From Candidatus Thiodiazotropha sp. (ex Epidulcina cf. delphinae) (GTDB lineage: Bacteria > Pseudomonadota > Gammaproteobacteria > Chromatiales > Chromatiaceae), in contig JAHXHS010000025.1 of NCBI GenBank assembly GCA_025656455.1, forward strand, positions 1 to 64,000: 64,000 nucleotides of DNA, given 5' to 3'. The notes beneath the pieces are model-generated. The model was not told the origin of the DNA. It worked only from the letters and a program-made list of their open reading frames with translations, and did not search any database. Below are positions 36,224-44,185 of this stretch, piece after piece. The position numbers and the translations under genes were made by a program. The stretch's first letter is position 1, and the number at the start of each line of letters is the position of its first letter.

Positions 36224-36588
36224 TCCTGGTCGATACCTCGGTCTGGATCGATCATCTGCGTGTCGGCGAAGCAAGGCTGGTTGAGTTGTTGAATGCCAGC
36301 CAGGTGCTGATGCACCCTTTTGTATTGGGCGAAATGGCCTGCGGCAACCTTAAGAACAGGGACGAGGTGTTGAGTTTGCTCAAAGACCTGCCCCAGGCGA
36401 GGGTCGCTGTTGACGATGAGGTGTTGTATTTCATCGAGCAGCGGCATCTGATGGGGCGCGGGATCGGCTATGTGGATGCGCACTTGCTGGCAGCGGTGGC
36501 ATTGGACGGCTCGGCCCGGCTCTGGACGCGCGACAAGCGACTATGCGCTCTGGCCGATGCAATGGAAATGGCCTATGCGAATGCGTGA
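36220..36588 (+). CDS. vapC: VapC-type PIN-domain ribonuclease toxin
   Basis: A 122-residue PIN-domain protein. The four acidic catalytic positions are visible: Asp in VDTSVWIDHL (residue 5), Glu in LGEMACG, Asp in YVDAHLLAA and Asp in TRDKRL. VapC toxins cut RNA, often tRNA or 23S rRNA, and are neutralised by VapB. The gene overlaps vapB and looks complete, so the system is probably functional. It lies beside a gene remnant and an AT-rich orphan, in a region that seems prone to insertion. Confidence 0.9.
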   Translation: MILVDTSVWIDHLRVGEARLVELLNASQVLMHPFVLGEMACGNLKNRDEVLSLLKDLPQARVAVDDEVLYFIEQRHLMGRGIGYVDAHLLAAVALDGSARLWTRDKRLCALADAMEMAYANA

Positions 36589-36636
36589 TGCCGCCACAAG
36601 CCGGCGTTCACTATCGGGGGTCAGCGCAATCGGCCT

Positions 36637-36840
36637 AACGCGTTCCGATGCAGAGGAAGCTGAACCAGTCGTTGACGAAGTTGCCCGAAGCGTCACTGGT
36701 CTGCTCGAGAACGAAACGCTTGCCCAGCGCCATCGGACCCTCGTCCCTGGCGCGCAGGACGGCGCCGATCAACCTGCCGTCGGCATCGACCGCGTCGAAT
36801 ACCAAGCTGTTGTCGATACGGAGAGGATGAGAAGAGTGCG
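36637..36840 (-). pseudogene. 3' fragment of an unknown gene
   Basis: On the minus strand a coherent, host-like coding segment of about 60 codons ends at a TAG (36637-36639). It contains SLVFDAVDADGRLIGAVL, then MALGKRFVLEQTSDASGN and ends FVNDWFSFLCIG. No start codon or upstream half is present; the beginning was probably lost when the AT-rich block to its right arrived. The family is not recognised. The rest of 36589-36927 holds nothing else that I can support. Confidence 0.4.
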
Positions 36841-36927
36841 GATGTATATTCGTTCACTGAGGTTTTGAGTGACCCCGCTGTTTCGAGGCGAACGACCACC
36901 TCAAAAGATTATTGTAGGGAGACAAGT

Positions 36928-37464
36928 ATGGGTAGGAAGACAAAACCAATATTAATTACTAAAAAGGTTCAAAAAGGACCTATTAAGCTAATAACCAATA
37001 ACCTTAGTAATTTAGATCTTATAGCGATAGCTATACATCGATGCTATTGGAGGGGCAAGCCAAGTCTGGTCAACATGGGCACAGTAGCTGTAGTCCAAGT
37101 GAAAAATGACCTTTGGTATGCTGTTAACGTGCTTAAGGCGCTTAGTACCCAGGATGTCATCAAAGCCCATTCCATGGTATCTCAATTCGGAGGGAAAATT
37201 TCGCCCTATTATGTTTATCTAGATAAGGGGGAAGGAGATGATAAGAAGACGCATGCTGAAATGAAGCTGCTGTATCAGTTGGATAAAGAGGGCAAGACGC
37301 CCAATAAGGGCCATATGGGGATTTCAAAACCTGCGTGCCAGTATTGTTATCAGACATTAAAAAAGAATAATATATCCGTATCATGGCACCATAAAAGACA
37401 GGTAGTATCTTGGGATTATCCAAGGATTAATAAAAGCAAATTAATTAATTTTCAGAATGCTTGA
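36928..37464 (+). CDS. Orphan deaminase-like protein (HxE...CxxC)
   Basis: A 178-residue protein whose C-terminal half has the zinc-site pattern of the cytidine-deaminase fold: THAEMKLLYQL (HAE) and, about 45 residues later, SKPACQYCYQTL (CxxC). This spacing is seen in toxin-like and other nucleic-acid deaminase families. The N-terminal half (AIAIHRCYWRG, then VNMGTVAVVQVKNDLWYAVN) would supply the first strands of the fold. No signal or secretion tag is present. GGGAGA precedes ATG 36928. The gene is AT-rich against a GC-rich chromosome and has no obvious partner, so it was probably acquired. Substrate unknown. Confidence 0.6.
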   Translation: MGRKTKPILITKKVQKGPIKLITNNLSNLDLIAIAIHRCYWRGKPSLVNMGTVAVVQVKNDLWYAVNVLKALSTQDVIKAHSMVSQFGGKISPYYVYLDKGEGDDKKTHAEMKLLYQLDKEGKTPNKGHMGISKPACQYCYQTLKKNNISVSWHHKRQVVSWDYPRINKSKLINFQNA

Positions 37465-37493
37465 TGTGTATTTATTAACTGGAGTTTAGAGAC

Positions 37494-38351
37494 TCAGGAC
37501 GCCTTGTCCAGGGGGTAGATGTTGTAGAGAATAGCGTCCAGCTCGGGTTCGATCTCGTCGCCGATCGCAGCACACGTCTCCAGGCTCAGTCCGATCTTTT
37601 CCAAGGCCGCCGGGTGGGGTTGTAATGCGCCGCTGCCGAATTGCCCGTTGTCTGTATAGGCCGTGGCCAGCAGCGAGGCGATATGCACCATCGCGGTCTC
37701 AAGGGGATACTTCCAGGCGCGTATCGGCTCCGGATGGCACTCATTGGTTTCGATCAGACACTCCGGGAGACGCCAATGTCGCATCAGTGTGGCGCCCACA
37801 TGGGCGTAATCCAGACCGATCACCTCCCGCTCGGTCTCCACCAGCGACCACTGACTCTCCTGCGACTGCAACAGGGCCTGATGCGCCAGCTCCGGTACGC
37901 TCTGATAGAGAATCATGTGTCCCAGATCGAACAGCAGGCCCGAGACGAAAAGCCGTTCACTGTCCATCACTCCCAGCCGTTGCGCCAGGGCCTGCGCGCA
38001 GAGGCCGCAATAGACGCTGCGCCGCCAAAACAGATGCATATCCAGGTCAGGGCTGGAACGCTTCGAAAGGGCCTCCGCCACCGATGTGGCCAGGGCCAGG
38101 TCATGGATTTGCTGGGTGCCCAGCAGGGTGACCGCGCGAAACACCGTATCTATTCTGCTCGATAGACCGAAATAGGGGCTGTTCACCAGTTTCAGCACGC
38201 GGGTGGTAAGGGCGGGGTCGTTGCGGATGGCGTCGGCCACATCCTCGAGTTGGTACTCAGGGTCGTCAATGACAGCCTTGAGTTGCAGATAGGCCTGGGG
38301 TAGGGAGATGAGTTTGCAATTTTTTGTAACTTTTTCCCACAGAGTGGACAT
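37494..38351 (-). CDS. HDOD-domain signalling protein
   Basis: A 285-residue cytosolic protein with an HDOD domain (about residues 15-215): ISLPQAYLQLKAVIDDPEY, DPALTTRVLKLVNSPYFGLSSRI, AVTLLGTQQIHDLAL, FVSGLLFDLGHMILY and YAHVGATLMRHWRLP. HDOD proteins resemble HD phosphohydrolases but usually lack complete metal-binding residues, and they act in regulation of signalling, biofilm or stress. It is monocistronic and converges with the deaminase-like gene. Its specific role cannot be told. Confidence 0.88.
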   Translation of the reverse strand: MSTLWEKVTKNCKLISLPQAYLQLKAVIDDPEYQLEDVADAIRNDPALTTRVLKLVNSPYFGLSSRIDTVFRAVTLLGTQQIHDLALATSVAEALSKRSSPDLDMHLFWRRSVYCGLCAQALAQRLGVMDSERLFVSGLLFDLGHMILYQSVPELAHQALLQSQESQWSLVETEREVIGLDYAHVGATLMRHWRLPECLIETNECHPEPIRAWKYPLETAMVHIASLLATAYTDNGQFGSGALQPHPAALEKIGLSLETCAAIGDEIEPELDAILYNIYPLDKAS

Positions 38352-38531
38352 AACATGACCTCGATAGCAGATTGTCGATGTTCATCTTCAGGCTGCCAGC
38401 GGAACAGAACGTGGATATCTGTTTAGCACGTATGCATGTCGTCACCTTCAGTGACTCCCTGCCGGTAAAAGTAAGTATATATCAATACGCCCATTGTTTG
38501 TGACTCGTGTAGTGTCTGATTCTGCTATTCA

Positions 38532-39245
38532 TCATCGGCCGGGAGTCCTCGCCAGGGCCCAGACGTCGATGCGTTTCGCCCCGGCCCGCTTCAGGGTCTT
38601 GCTCAACTCCGCGATGGTCGAGCCGGTGGTGATCACATCATCGAACAGGACCAGATGGCTGCCGTTGACATCGCCGCAGACAGTGAATGCGCGACGCAGG
38701 TTTTTTTGCCGCGCCTTCTCGTTCAATCCGGTTTGCGCCTGGGTATGGCGGACCCGCCGGCAGATACGCCAATCAATAGCCAGCTCATAGCGCCTGGCCA
38801 CGACCCGCCCCAGTTCCAGGGATTGGTTGAACCCGCGCTCGCGCAGACGCAGCGGGTGCAGGGGGATCGGTAGCATCAGTTCGGGCTTGCGGAGCGGTTT
38901 GCCCAACCGATCGGTGAACAGTTCGGCCATGGGTTCAACAAGATGGAGTTGCTGACGGAATTTGAGCGCGCTGATGAGTCGACTCACCGGTGGTTCATAG
39001 CAGAGCGCCGTGACACAGCTATCGAATGGTGGTTGTTTGGCTAGGCAACTGCCGCAGAGGGCACCGGGAGGTGTGGCGGGAGGCAGGGGCAGGGCGCAGC
39101 GGTGGCAGGCCTGTCGATTGAAAGGCAGGGAGCGGTAGCAGGCTGGGCAGAACTGCCGATCGAAATCCCCAGGGGCGCCGCATAAAAGACAGCCGTTGGG
39201 GTAGAGCAGGGATCGTATATTTTTTATCCAGTTGTTTACTTTCAT
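38532..39245 (-). CDS. comF: ComF-family phosphoribosyltransferase
   Basis: A 237-residue ComF protein with an N-terminal zinc-binding region of cysteine pairs (CLLCGAPG, FCPACYRSL, CHRCALPL, LCGSCLAKQ) and a C-terminal phosphoribosyltransferase domain with the PRPP loop VLFDDVITTGST. ComF is needed for DNA uptake in competent bacteria and is often found next to bioB in gammaproteobacteria, as here (divergent). I use ATG 39245, which has AAGGAAGG upstream. It overlaps the 5' region of the biotin operon, so the promoters face each other. Confidence 0.92.
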   Translation of the reverse strand: MKVNNWIKNIRSLLYPNGCLLCGAPGDFDRQFCPACYRSLPFNRQACHRCALPLPPATPPGALCGSCLAKQPPFDSCVTALCYEPPVSRLISALKFRQQLHLVEPMAELFTDRLGKPLRKPELMLPIPLHPLRLRERGFNQSLELGRVVARRYELAIDWRICRRVRHTQAQTGLNEKARQKNLRRAFTVCGDVNGSHLVLFDDVITTGSTIAELSKTLKRAGAKRIDVWALARTPGR

Positions 39246-39257
39246 GACCTTCCTTGG

Positions 39258-39285
39258 TTGACAGGGATTGGGCAATCCTTACCAT
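39258..39285 (+). promoter_or_regulatory. Candidate promoter of the biotin operon
   Basis: TTGACA at 39258-39263 is followed after 16 bases by TACCAT (39280-39285), a plausible sigma-70 promoter 50 bases before bioB. No clear BirA operator (GTAAAC type) is seen, so control by biotin cannot be stated. Confidence 0.35.
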
Positions 39286-39334
39286 AGGCCCCCTGCATCA
39301 CGTCTTACAAAACTCCAAACCGGTGGATTACCCG

Positions 39335-40345
39335 ATGAGCGACACTATTCTACGTCATGACTGGGGCCTGGACGAAATCGAAGCCCTGTTTGACCTGCCC
39401 TTTAACGATCTGCTGTTTCGCGCCCAGCAGATCCACCGGGCCAATTTCGATCCCAATCGGGTGCAGATGAGCAGTCTGCTCAGCATCAAGACCGGCGCCT
39501 GTGCGGAGGATTGCGGTTACTGCTCCCAGAGCAGCAGGCACGCCTCCGGTCTGGAGGCGGAGAAACTGATGCCCCTGGAGGCGGTGGTGCAGGCCGCCGA
39601 GGCGGCCAAGGCGAAGGGGGCCGGCCGGTTCTGCATGGGGGCTGCCTGGCGCAATCCCACGGACAGGAACCTTGAGCGGGTCATCGAGATGGTGGAGGCG
39701 GTGCATGGATTGGGCATGGAGACCTGTCTGACCCTGGGCATGTTGACCCAGGCTCAAGCGGAGCGTCTGCGCCTGGCCGGTCTCGACTATTACAATCACA
39801 ATCTGGATACCTCGCCGGAGTTTTACGGGAATGTCATTACCACCCGCACCTTCGATGACCGGCTGGAGACCCTGGCCCGTGTCAGGGACGCGGGCATCAA
39901 TGTCTGCTCCGGAGGCATTCTCGGTATGGGTGAGTCGCGGCGCGACCGCGCCAGCATGCTGCGTGAACTGGCTAATCTGCCTCGCCATCCGGAATCGGTT
40001 CCGATCAATTGGCTGGTGCGTATCGAGGGCACGCCCCTGGCCGAAGCCGATGATCTTGACCCGTTGGAATTCGTGCGTGTGATTGCGCTGGCGCGCCTTC
40101 TCATGCCGGCCTCCCATGTGCGGCTCTCCGCCGGTCGGGCCGGGATGAGTGACGAAATGCAGGCGCTCTGTTTCTTTGCCGGGGCGAATTCTATCTTCTA
40201 TGGCGAGCGCCTGCTGACCACGGACAATCCTGAGGCCGACAAGGACTTGACCTTGCTGGAGCGCCTGGGGATGGAGACGGAGCAGGTGGTCGATACCGAG
40301 GTCAAGGCGGCCAAGGTCCCTTGCAGCAGGACCCAGGCCCTGTGA
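39335..40345 (+). CDS. bioB: Biotin synthase
   Basis: BioB is a radical-SAM enzyme that inserts sulfur into dethiobiotin. The 336-residue product has the [4Fe-4S] motif [16 protein letters not shown] (CxxxCxxC), then [29 protein letters not shown] and RLSAGR, including the arginine and cysteines of the [2Fe-2S] cluster that donates sulfur. I start at ATG 39335; an upstream in-frame start at 39254 would cover the promoter. It is the first gene of a five-gene operon bioB-F-H-C-D, the last step of which is performed by BioB itself. Confidence 0.97.
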   Translation: MSDTILRHDWGLDEIEALFDLPFNDLLFRAQQIHRANFDPNRVQMSSLLSIKTGACAEDCGYCSQSSRHASGLEAEKLMPLEAVVQAAEAAKAKGAGRFCMGAAWRNPTDRNLERVIEMVEAVHGLGMETCLTLGMLTQAQAERLRLAGLDYYNHNLDTSPEFYGNVITTRTFDDRLETLARVRDAGINVCSGGILGMGESRRDRASMLRELANLPRHPESVPINWLVRIEGTPLAEADDLDPLEFVRVIALARLLMPASHVRLSAGRAGMSDEMQALCFFAGANSIFYGERLLTTDNPEADKDLTLLERLGMETEQVVDTEVKAAKVPCSRTQAL

Positions 40346-40376
40346 AAGCGGTTGCGGATGATGGGACGGGTCTTTG

Positions 40377-41558
40377 ATGCGGGCTGACAAGGCGCCATTG
40401 ATGAAGCGATTGGCGACAGCACTGGATCAGCGCCGCAAGGCCTCCCTCTACCGCTCCCGCCGGGTGGTCTCATCGCCCCAGTTGCCGGAGATGGAGGTGG
40501 ACGGTCGGCGATTGCTGGCTTTCTGCAGTAACGACTATCTCGGTCTGGCCAACCATCCCGAGGTCGTCCGCGCCCTACAGCAGGGGGCGACGGACAACGG
40601 CGTGGGCAGTGGCGCGGCCCACCTGATCACCGGGCACACCCGTTCCCACCATGCTCTGGAAGAGGAGCTGGCGGCATTCACCCGCCGCCCCAGGGCGCTG
40701 CTCTTCTCCACCGGCTACATGGCCAATCTCGGGGTCGTCACGGCCTTGCTGGGTCGGGGCGACCGGCTGTTCGCGGACCGGCTCAATCACGCCTCCCTGC
40801 TGGATGCGGGGCTGCTTAGCCGCGCCAAGATGATGCGCTACCGGCATGCCGATCTCGATAGCCTGCGCAGCCGATTGCAGCTCGACGGCGGCGGGCGGGC
40901 GCTGATCGCCACCGATGGGGTGTTCAGCATGGATGGCGACCTGGCGCCTCTGCCGTCGCTCGCGGACCTTGCCGCTTCCCATGATGCCTGGTTGATGGTG
41001 GACGATGCCCACGGTCTCGGGGTATTGGGCCGAGAGGGAGGGGGCAGTTTGAGTCACTACGGTCTGGGGGAGGAACAAGTGCCGATCCTGATGGGGACCC
41101 TGAGCAAGGGGTTTGGTACCCATGGCGCCTTTGTCGCCGGCAGTGAGGCGTTGATCGAAACCCTGATTCAGCATGCCCGCAGTTACATCTACACCACCGC
41201 TCCGCCTGCCGCCCTGGCCGAGGCGACCCGTGTCAGCCTGCGCATCGCACGCCAGGAGAGCTGGCGCCGGGAGAGGTTGAAACAGTTGGTGGAGCGGTTT
41301 CGCCGCTCCGCCGGGGAGTTGGGGTTGCCGTTGACGGATTCGCAGACACCGATCCAGCCCATTCTGGCAGGCAGCGCCCGGCAGGCCCTGGATTGGAGCC
41401 GGCGGTTGGAGACCCAGGGCATCCTGGTCAGCGCCATTCGTCCGCCCACCGTGCCGGAGGGGAGCGCCCGTCTGCGCATCACCTTCAGCGCCAACCATAG
41501 TGACCGGCATCTGCAGCGGTTGCTGGATGCTCTTTCCGGCCTGTCGAAGGGGGCATGA
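40377..41558 (+). CDS. bioF: 8-amino-7-oxononanoate synthase
   Basis: BioF condenses pimeloyl-ACP with L-alanine, using PLP, at the first step of the biotin ring pathway. The 393-residue product shows [36 protein letters not shown] and the PLP lysine in [19 protein letters not shown] 40374 and ATG 40377 are adjacent start codons and ATG is more likely. It follows bioB after 31 bases and overlaps bioH by four bases. Confidence 0.96.
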   Translation: MRADKAPLMKRLATALDQRRKASLYRSRRVVSSPQLPEMEVDGRRLLAFCSNDYLGLANHPEVVRALQQGATDNGVGSGAAHLITGHTRSHHALEEELAAFTRRPRALLFSTGYMANLGVVTALLGRGDRLFADRLNHASLLDAGLLSRAKMMRYRHADLDSLRSRLQLDGGGRALIATDGVFSMDGDLAPLPSLADLAASHDAWLMVDDAHGLGVLGREGGGSLSHYGLGEEQVPILMGTLSKGFGTHGAFVAGSEALIETLIQHARSYIYTTAPPAALAEATRVSLRIARQESWRRERLKQLVERFRRSAGELGLPLTDSQTPIQPILAGSARQALDWSRRLETQGILVSAIRPPTVPEGSARLRITFSANHSDRHLQRLLDALSGLSKGA

Positions 41559-42334
41559 TGAGGCTGGCGACTGAGACCCAGGGTAAGGGCAGGGATCTGG
41601 TGATGCTCCACGGCTGGGGCATGAACTCTTCTGTCTGGTCCGATTTTGCCGATCGTCTGGCCCGCGACTATCGGGTTACCCTGATGGATCTACCGGGACA
41701 CGGCAACAGCCCGTTTGGCGGACAGCAGGGATTGAAAAAATGGGCCGACGCTTGTCTTGAGGCAGCGCCGGAGCGGGCTGTCTGGCTCGGCTGGTCGTTG
41801 GGCTCGATGGTCAGTTTGCAGGCCGCCCTGCGGCAGCCCCCCAGGGTCCGCGGCGTGGTCGTGCTGGCGGGTATGCCGCGATTCGTGCAGGGGGATGACT
41901 GGCCCGAGGCCATGACACCAAGCACCCTCGATCTCTTCATTCAGATTCTGGAAGACGACCACGGCAAGGCCTTGGAGCGTTTTCTCGCCCTGCAGATGCT
42001 GGGCAGCGATTTGGCGATGGAGACCCTGCGCCGGCTCAAATCCCGTCTGCGGCAGAGGCCGGACCCCCATCCCAGAGCGCTCGAGGTCGGGCTTGAACTA
42101 TTGAAATACTGCGATCTCAGAGAAGGACTGGCAGGCCTGGATTGTCCGACGGTCTGGGTGTACGGGGAGCGCGACACCCTGGCGCCCGCCGCCGCCGCAG
42201 ATCGCCTCGGATACTGGCTGCCGGGGGTGGAGACCCATGTCATCCCTGGGGCCGCCCATACCCCCTTCCTCTCTCACCCTGCCGAGACCCACCGTTTGCT
42301 CAGCAGCCGTTTGGAGTCCCTCTATGAATGTTGA
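41555..42334 (+). CDS. bioH: Pimeloyl-ACP methyl ester carboxylesterase
   Basis: BioH removes the methyl group from pimeloyl-ACP methyl ester, ending the BioC-started synthesis of the pimelate moiety. The 259-residue alpha/beta hydrolase has HGWGMNS near residue 19, the nucleophile elbow GWSLGSM (Ser about residue 82), the aspartate in YGERDTLAP and the histidine in [11 protein letters not shown]. Its start overlaps bioF (ATGATG) and its end overlaps bioC by 11 bases, showing tight coupling. In many enterobacteria bioH is outside the operon; here it is inside and next to bioC. Confidence 0.95.
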   Translation: MMRLATETQGKGRDLVMLHGWGMNSSVWSDFADRLARDYRVTLMDLPGHGNSPFGGQQGLKKWADACLEAAPERAVWLGWSLGSMVSLQAALRQPPRVRGVVVLAGMPRFVQGDDWPEAMTPSTLDLFIQILEDDHGKALERFLALQMLGSDLAMETLRRLKSRLRQRPDPHPRALEVGLELLKYCDLREGLAGLDCPTVWVYGERDTLAPAAAADRLGYWLPGVETHVIPGAAHTPFLSHPAETHRLLSSRLESLYEC

Positions 42335-43187
42335 ATCACAGCTCACCATCGACAAACGGCAGGCGCGTATCGCCTTCTCCCGCGCCGCGCCCAACTACGA
42401 TGCAGTGGCCGCGCTGCAGCGGGAGATCGCCCAGCGCATGCTCGATCGCCTGGCCTATATCCGTCATCAGCCGGCGGTGGTGTTGGACGTGGGAGCGGGT
42501 ACCGGTGAGGCGACCCTGGCGTTGACGAGACACTACAAAAAGGCCCGCGTCATCGCCCTCGACTTTGCCTTGCCCATGCTTAGCCAGGTGCGCAAGCGGG
42601 GCGGTGGGTTGAGACGGCCCCGCTGTCTGTGCGGCGATGCGGAACAGCTCCCCCTGGCCGATCAGTCAGTGGATATGATCTTCTCCAATGCGGTCCTGCA
42701 GTGGTGCAACGACCTGCAGGGCACCTTCCGGGAGTTTCGGCGCGTGTTACGCCCGGATGGGATGTTGCTGTGCTCTACCTTCGGCCCCGATACCTTGCAG
42801 GAGTTGCGCGCAAGTTGGTCGACGGTGGATGGCGATAGTCATGTCACCTCCTTCCCGGATATGCACGATGTCGGGGATGCGATGCTGCGCGCCGGCCTGG
42901 CGGAGCCGGTGGTGGATATGGATCGTATGCGTCTGACCTACGATGACGTCTCCGCGCTGATGCGCGATCTGAAGAGCCTGGGGGCGCACAATGTGACCAC
43001 TCGCCGGCCACGGGGCCTGACAGGCAAGAAGCGGTTTCAGGCCATGCTTGATGCTTACGAGGCCCTTCGGGTCGAGGGGAAGCTGCCGGTCAGCTACGAA
43101 GTGGTGTACGGGCATGCCTGGGCGCCTCGGCAGCGGCAGATGGAGGGCGTGACAATGATTCCCGTGGATCGGCTGGGTATTAGATGA
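42324..43187 (+). CDS. bioC: Malonyl-ACP O-methyltransferase
   Basis: BioC methylates malonyl-ACP so that fatty-acid enzymes can build pimeloyl-ACP methyl ester. The 287-residue product has the BioC N-terminus (KRQARIAFSRAAPNYDAVAALQ), SAM motif I LDVGAGTGEATLAL, and IFSNAVLQWCNDL and TFGPDTLQELR, which are distinctive for BioC. I start at ATG 42324, inside the end of bioH; the frame continues upstream but has no family similarity there. Confidence 0.95.
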   Translation: MNVESQLTIDKRQARIAFSRAAPNYDAVAALQREIAQRMLDRLAYIRHQPAVVLDVGAGTGEATLALTRHYKKARVIALDFALPMLSQVRKRGGGLRRPRCLCGDAEQLPLADQSVDMIFSNAVLQWCNDLQGTFREFRRVLRPDGMLLCSTFGPDTLQELRASWSTVDGDSHVTSFPDMHDVGDAMLRAGLAEPVVDMDRMRLTYDDVSALMRDLKSLGAHNVTTRRPRGLTGKKRFQAMLDAYEALRVEGKLPVSYEVVYGHAWAPRQRQMEGVTMIPVDRLGIR

Positions 43188-43864
43188 TTGGGTGCACTGA
43201 TCTGTTCGTCACCGGCACCGATACCGCCTGTGGCAAGACAGAGGTTATGCTTGGGCTGATGCATAGGCTGCAGCGGCAAGGTGAGTGCGTGCTAGGCATG
43301 AAACCGGTGGCGTCGGGGGCACGGATCACCGCCGATGGCGTGTGCAATGAGGATGCGCAGCGCATCCAGGCGCAGTCTAGCCTCCACATTCCCTATGCTG
43401 AGGTGAATCCTTTCGTCTACGAATCCCCCATCGCTCCCCACCTGGCGGCTCGCGCGTCCGGCCGGCCGATCCTGCTGGATGAGATCCGCCAGGGTGTCTG
43501 CCGCCTTCAGGACAGGGCGGACCGGGTGATCGTGGAGGGTGTGGGCGGCTGGCGCGTGCCCCTGGGAGATGATTTCACCCTTGCCGATCTGGCGCGAAAG
43601 CTGAACCTGCCGGTGGTGTTGGTGGTGGGGGTGCGTCTCGGGTGCATCAACCATGCCTTGCTGACAGTCGAATCCATGCTCGATGATGGCGTGCAGCTGG
43701 CGGGATGGGTTGCCAATCAGGTGGATCCGCGGATGCTGGCGCCGGCAGAGAATATTGCAACCCTGCGAGCCTGGCTGCCCGCCCCTTGCCTTGGAGAGAT
43801 CCCCTATCTGCAACAACCTACAGCGGCAACGGTGGCTACCTATCTGGATGGGTCAATAGGATAA
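43184..43864 (+). CDS. bioD: Dethiobiotin synthetase
   Basis: BioD closes the ureido ring of dethiobiotin using ATP and CO2. The 226-residue product has the modified P-loop FVTGTDTACGKTEV, the KPVASG motif and VIVEGVGGWRVPL. It overlaps bioC by four bases (ATGA) and is the last gene of the operon. bioA, needed for the step before BioD, is not in the window, so it must be elsewhere or replaced. Confidence 0.96.
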   Translation: MIGCTDLFVTGTDTACGKTEVMLGLMHRLQRQGECVLGMKPVASGARITADGVCNEDAQRIQAQSSLHIPYAEVNPFVYESPIAPHLAARASGRPILLDEIRQGVCRLQDRADRVIVEGVGGWRVPLGDDFTLADLARKLNLPVVLVVGVRLGCINHALLTVESMLDDGVQLAGWVANQVDPRMLAPAENIATLRAWLPAPCLGEIPYLQQPTAATVATYLDGSIG

Positions 43865-43880
43865 TTAAGAGGAAAAGAAA

Positions 43881-44030
43881 TTCTCGCCAAGATCGCAAAG
43901 CCCGCAAAGGATCCTAAGACAATGTCTTCTTGGCGTGCTTTGCGATCTTTGCGAGAGAAATATTGCATACCTGGCCAGTTGTGGAAAACAAGGATTCAAG
44001 GCGTAGGGCGCGGCCCTGCCGCACCGTTGA
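43881..44030. repeat. Dispersed palindromic repeat copy 2 and GTAGGGCGCGG motif
   Basis: 43881-43960 is a copy of the CTCGCCAAGATCGCAAAG palindrome also found at 17246 and 58380. 44002-44030 is a GTAGGGCGCGGCCCTGCC motif also found at 5682 and 62792. 44103-44150 holds the inverted GATTGGCGTTCATTG-type motif. Together they fill the 320 bases between bioD and the convergent GGDEF/EAL gene, which contain no supported gene. Confidence 0.7.
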
Positions 44031-44185
44031 CGGAGTTGGACCGTGAACGGGAACGCCGGGGGTGACCCCGCCTCCTACTCGATACTACCCGCTCTGTGGG
44101 TAGTAGATGATTGGCCGTCAATGAACGCCAATCACTGCAAATTCCACGCAAATAGCGCTTACAGTGCCTGAGATGCCTGCAGCGA

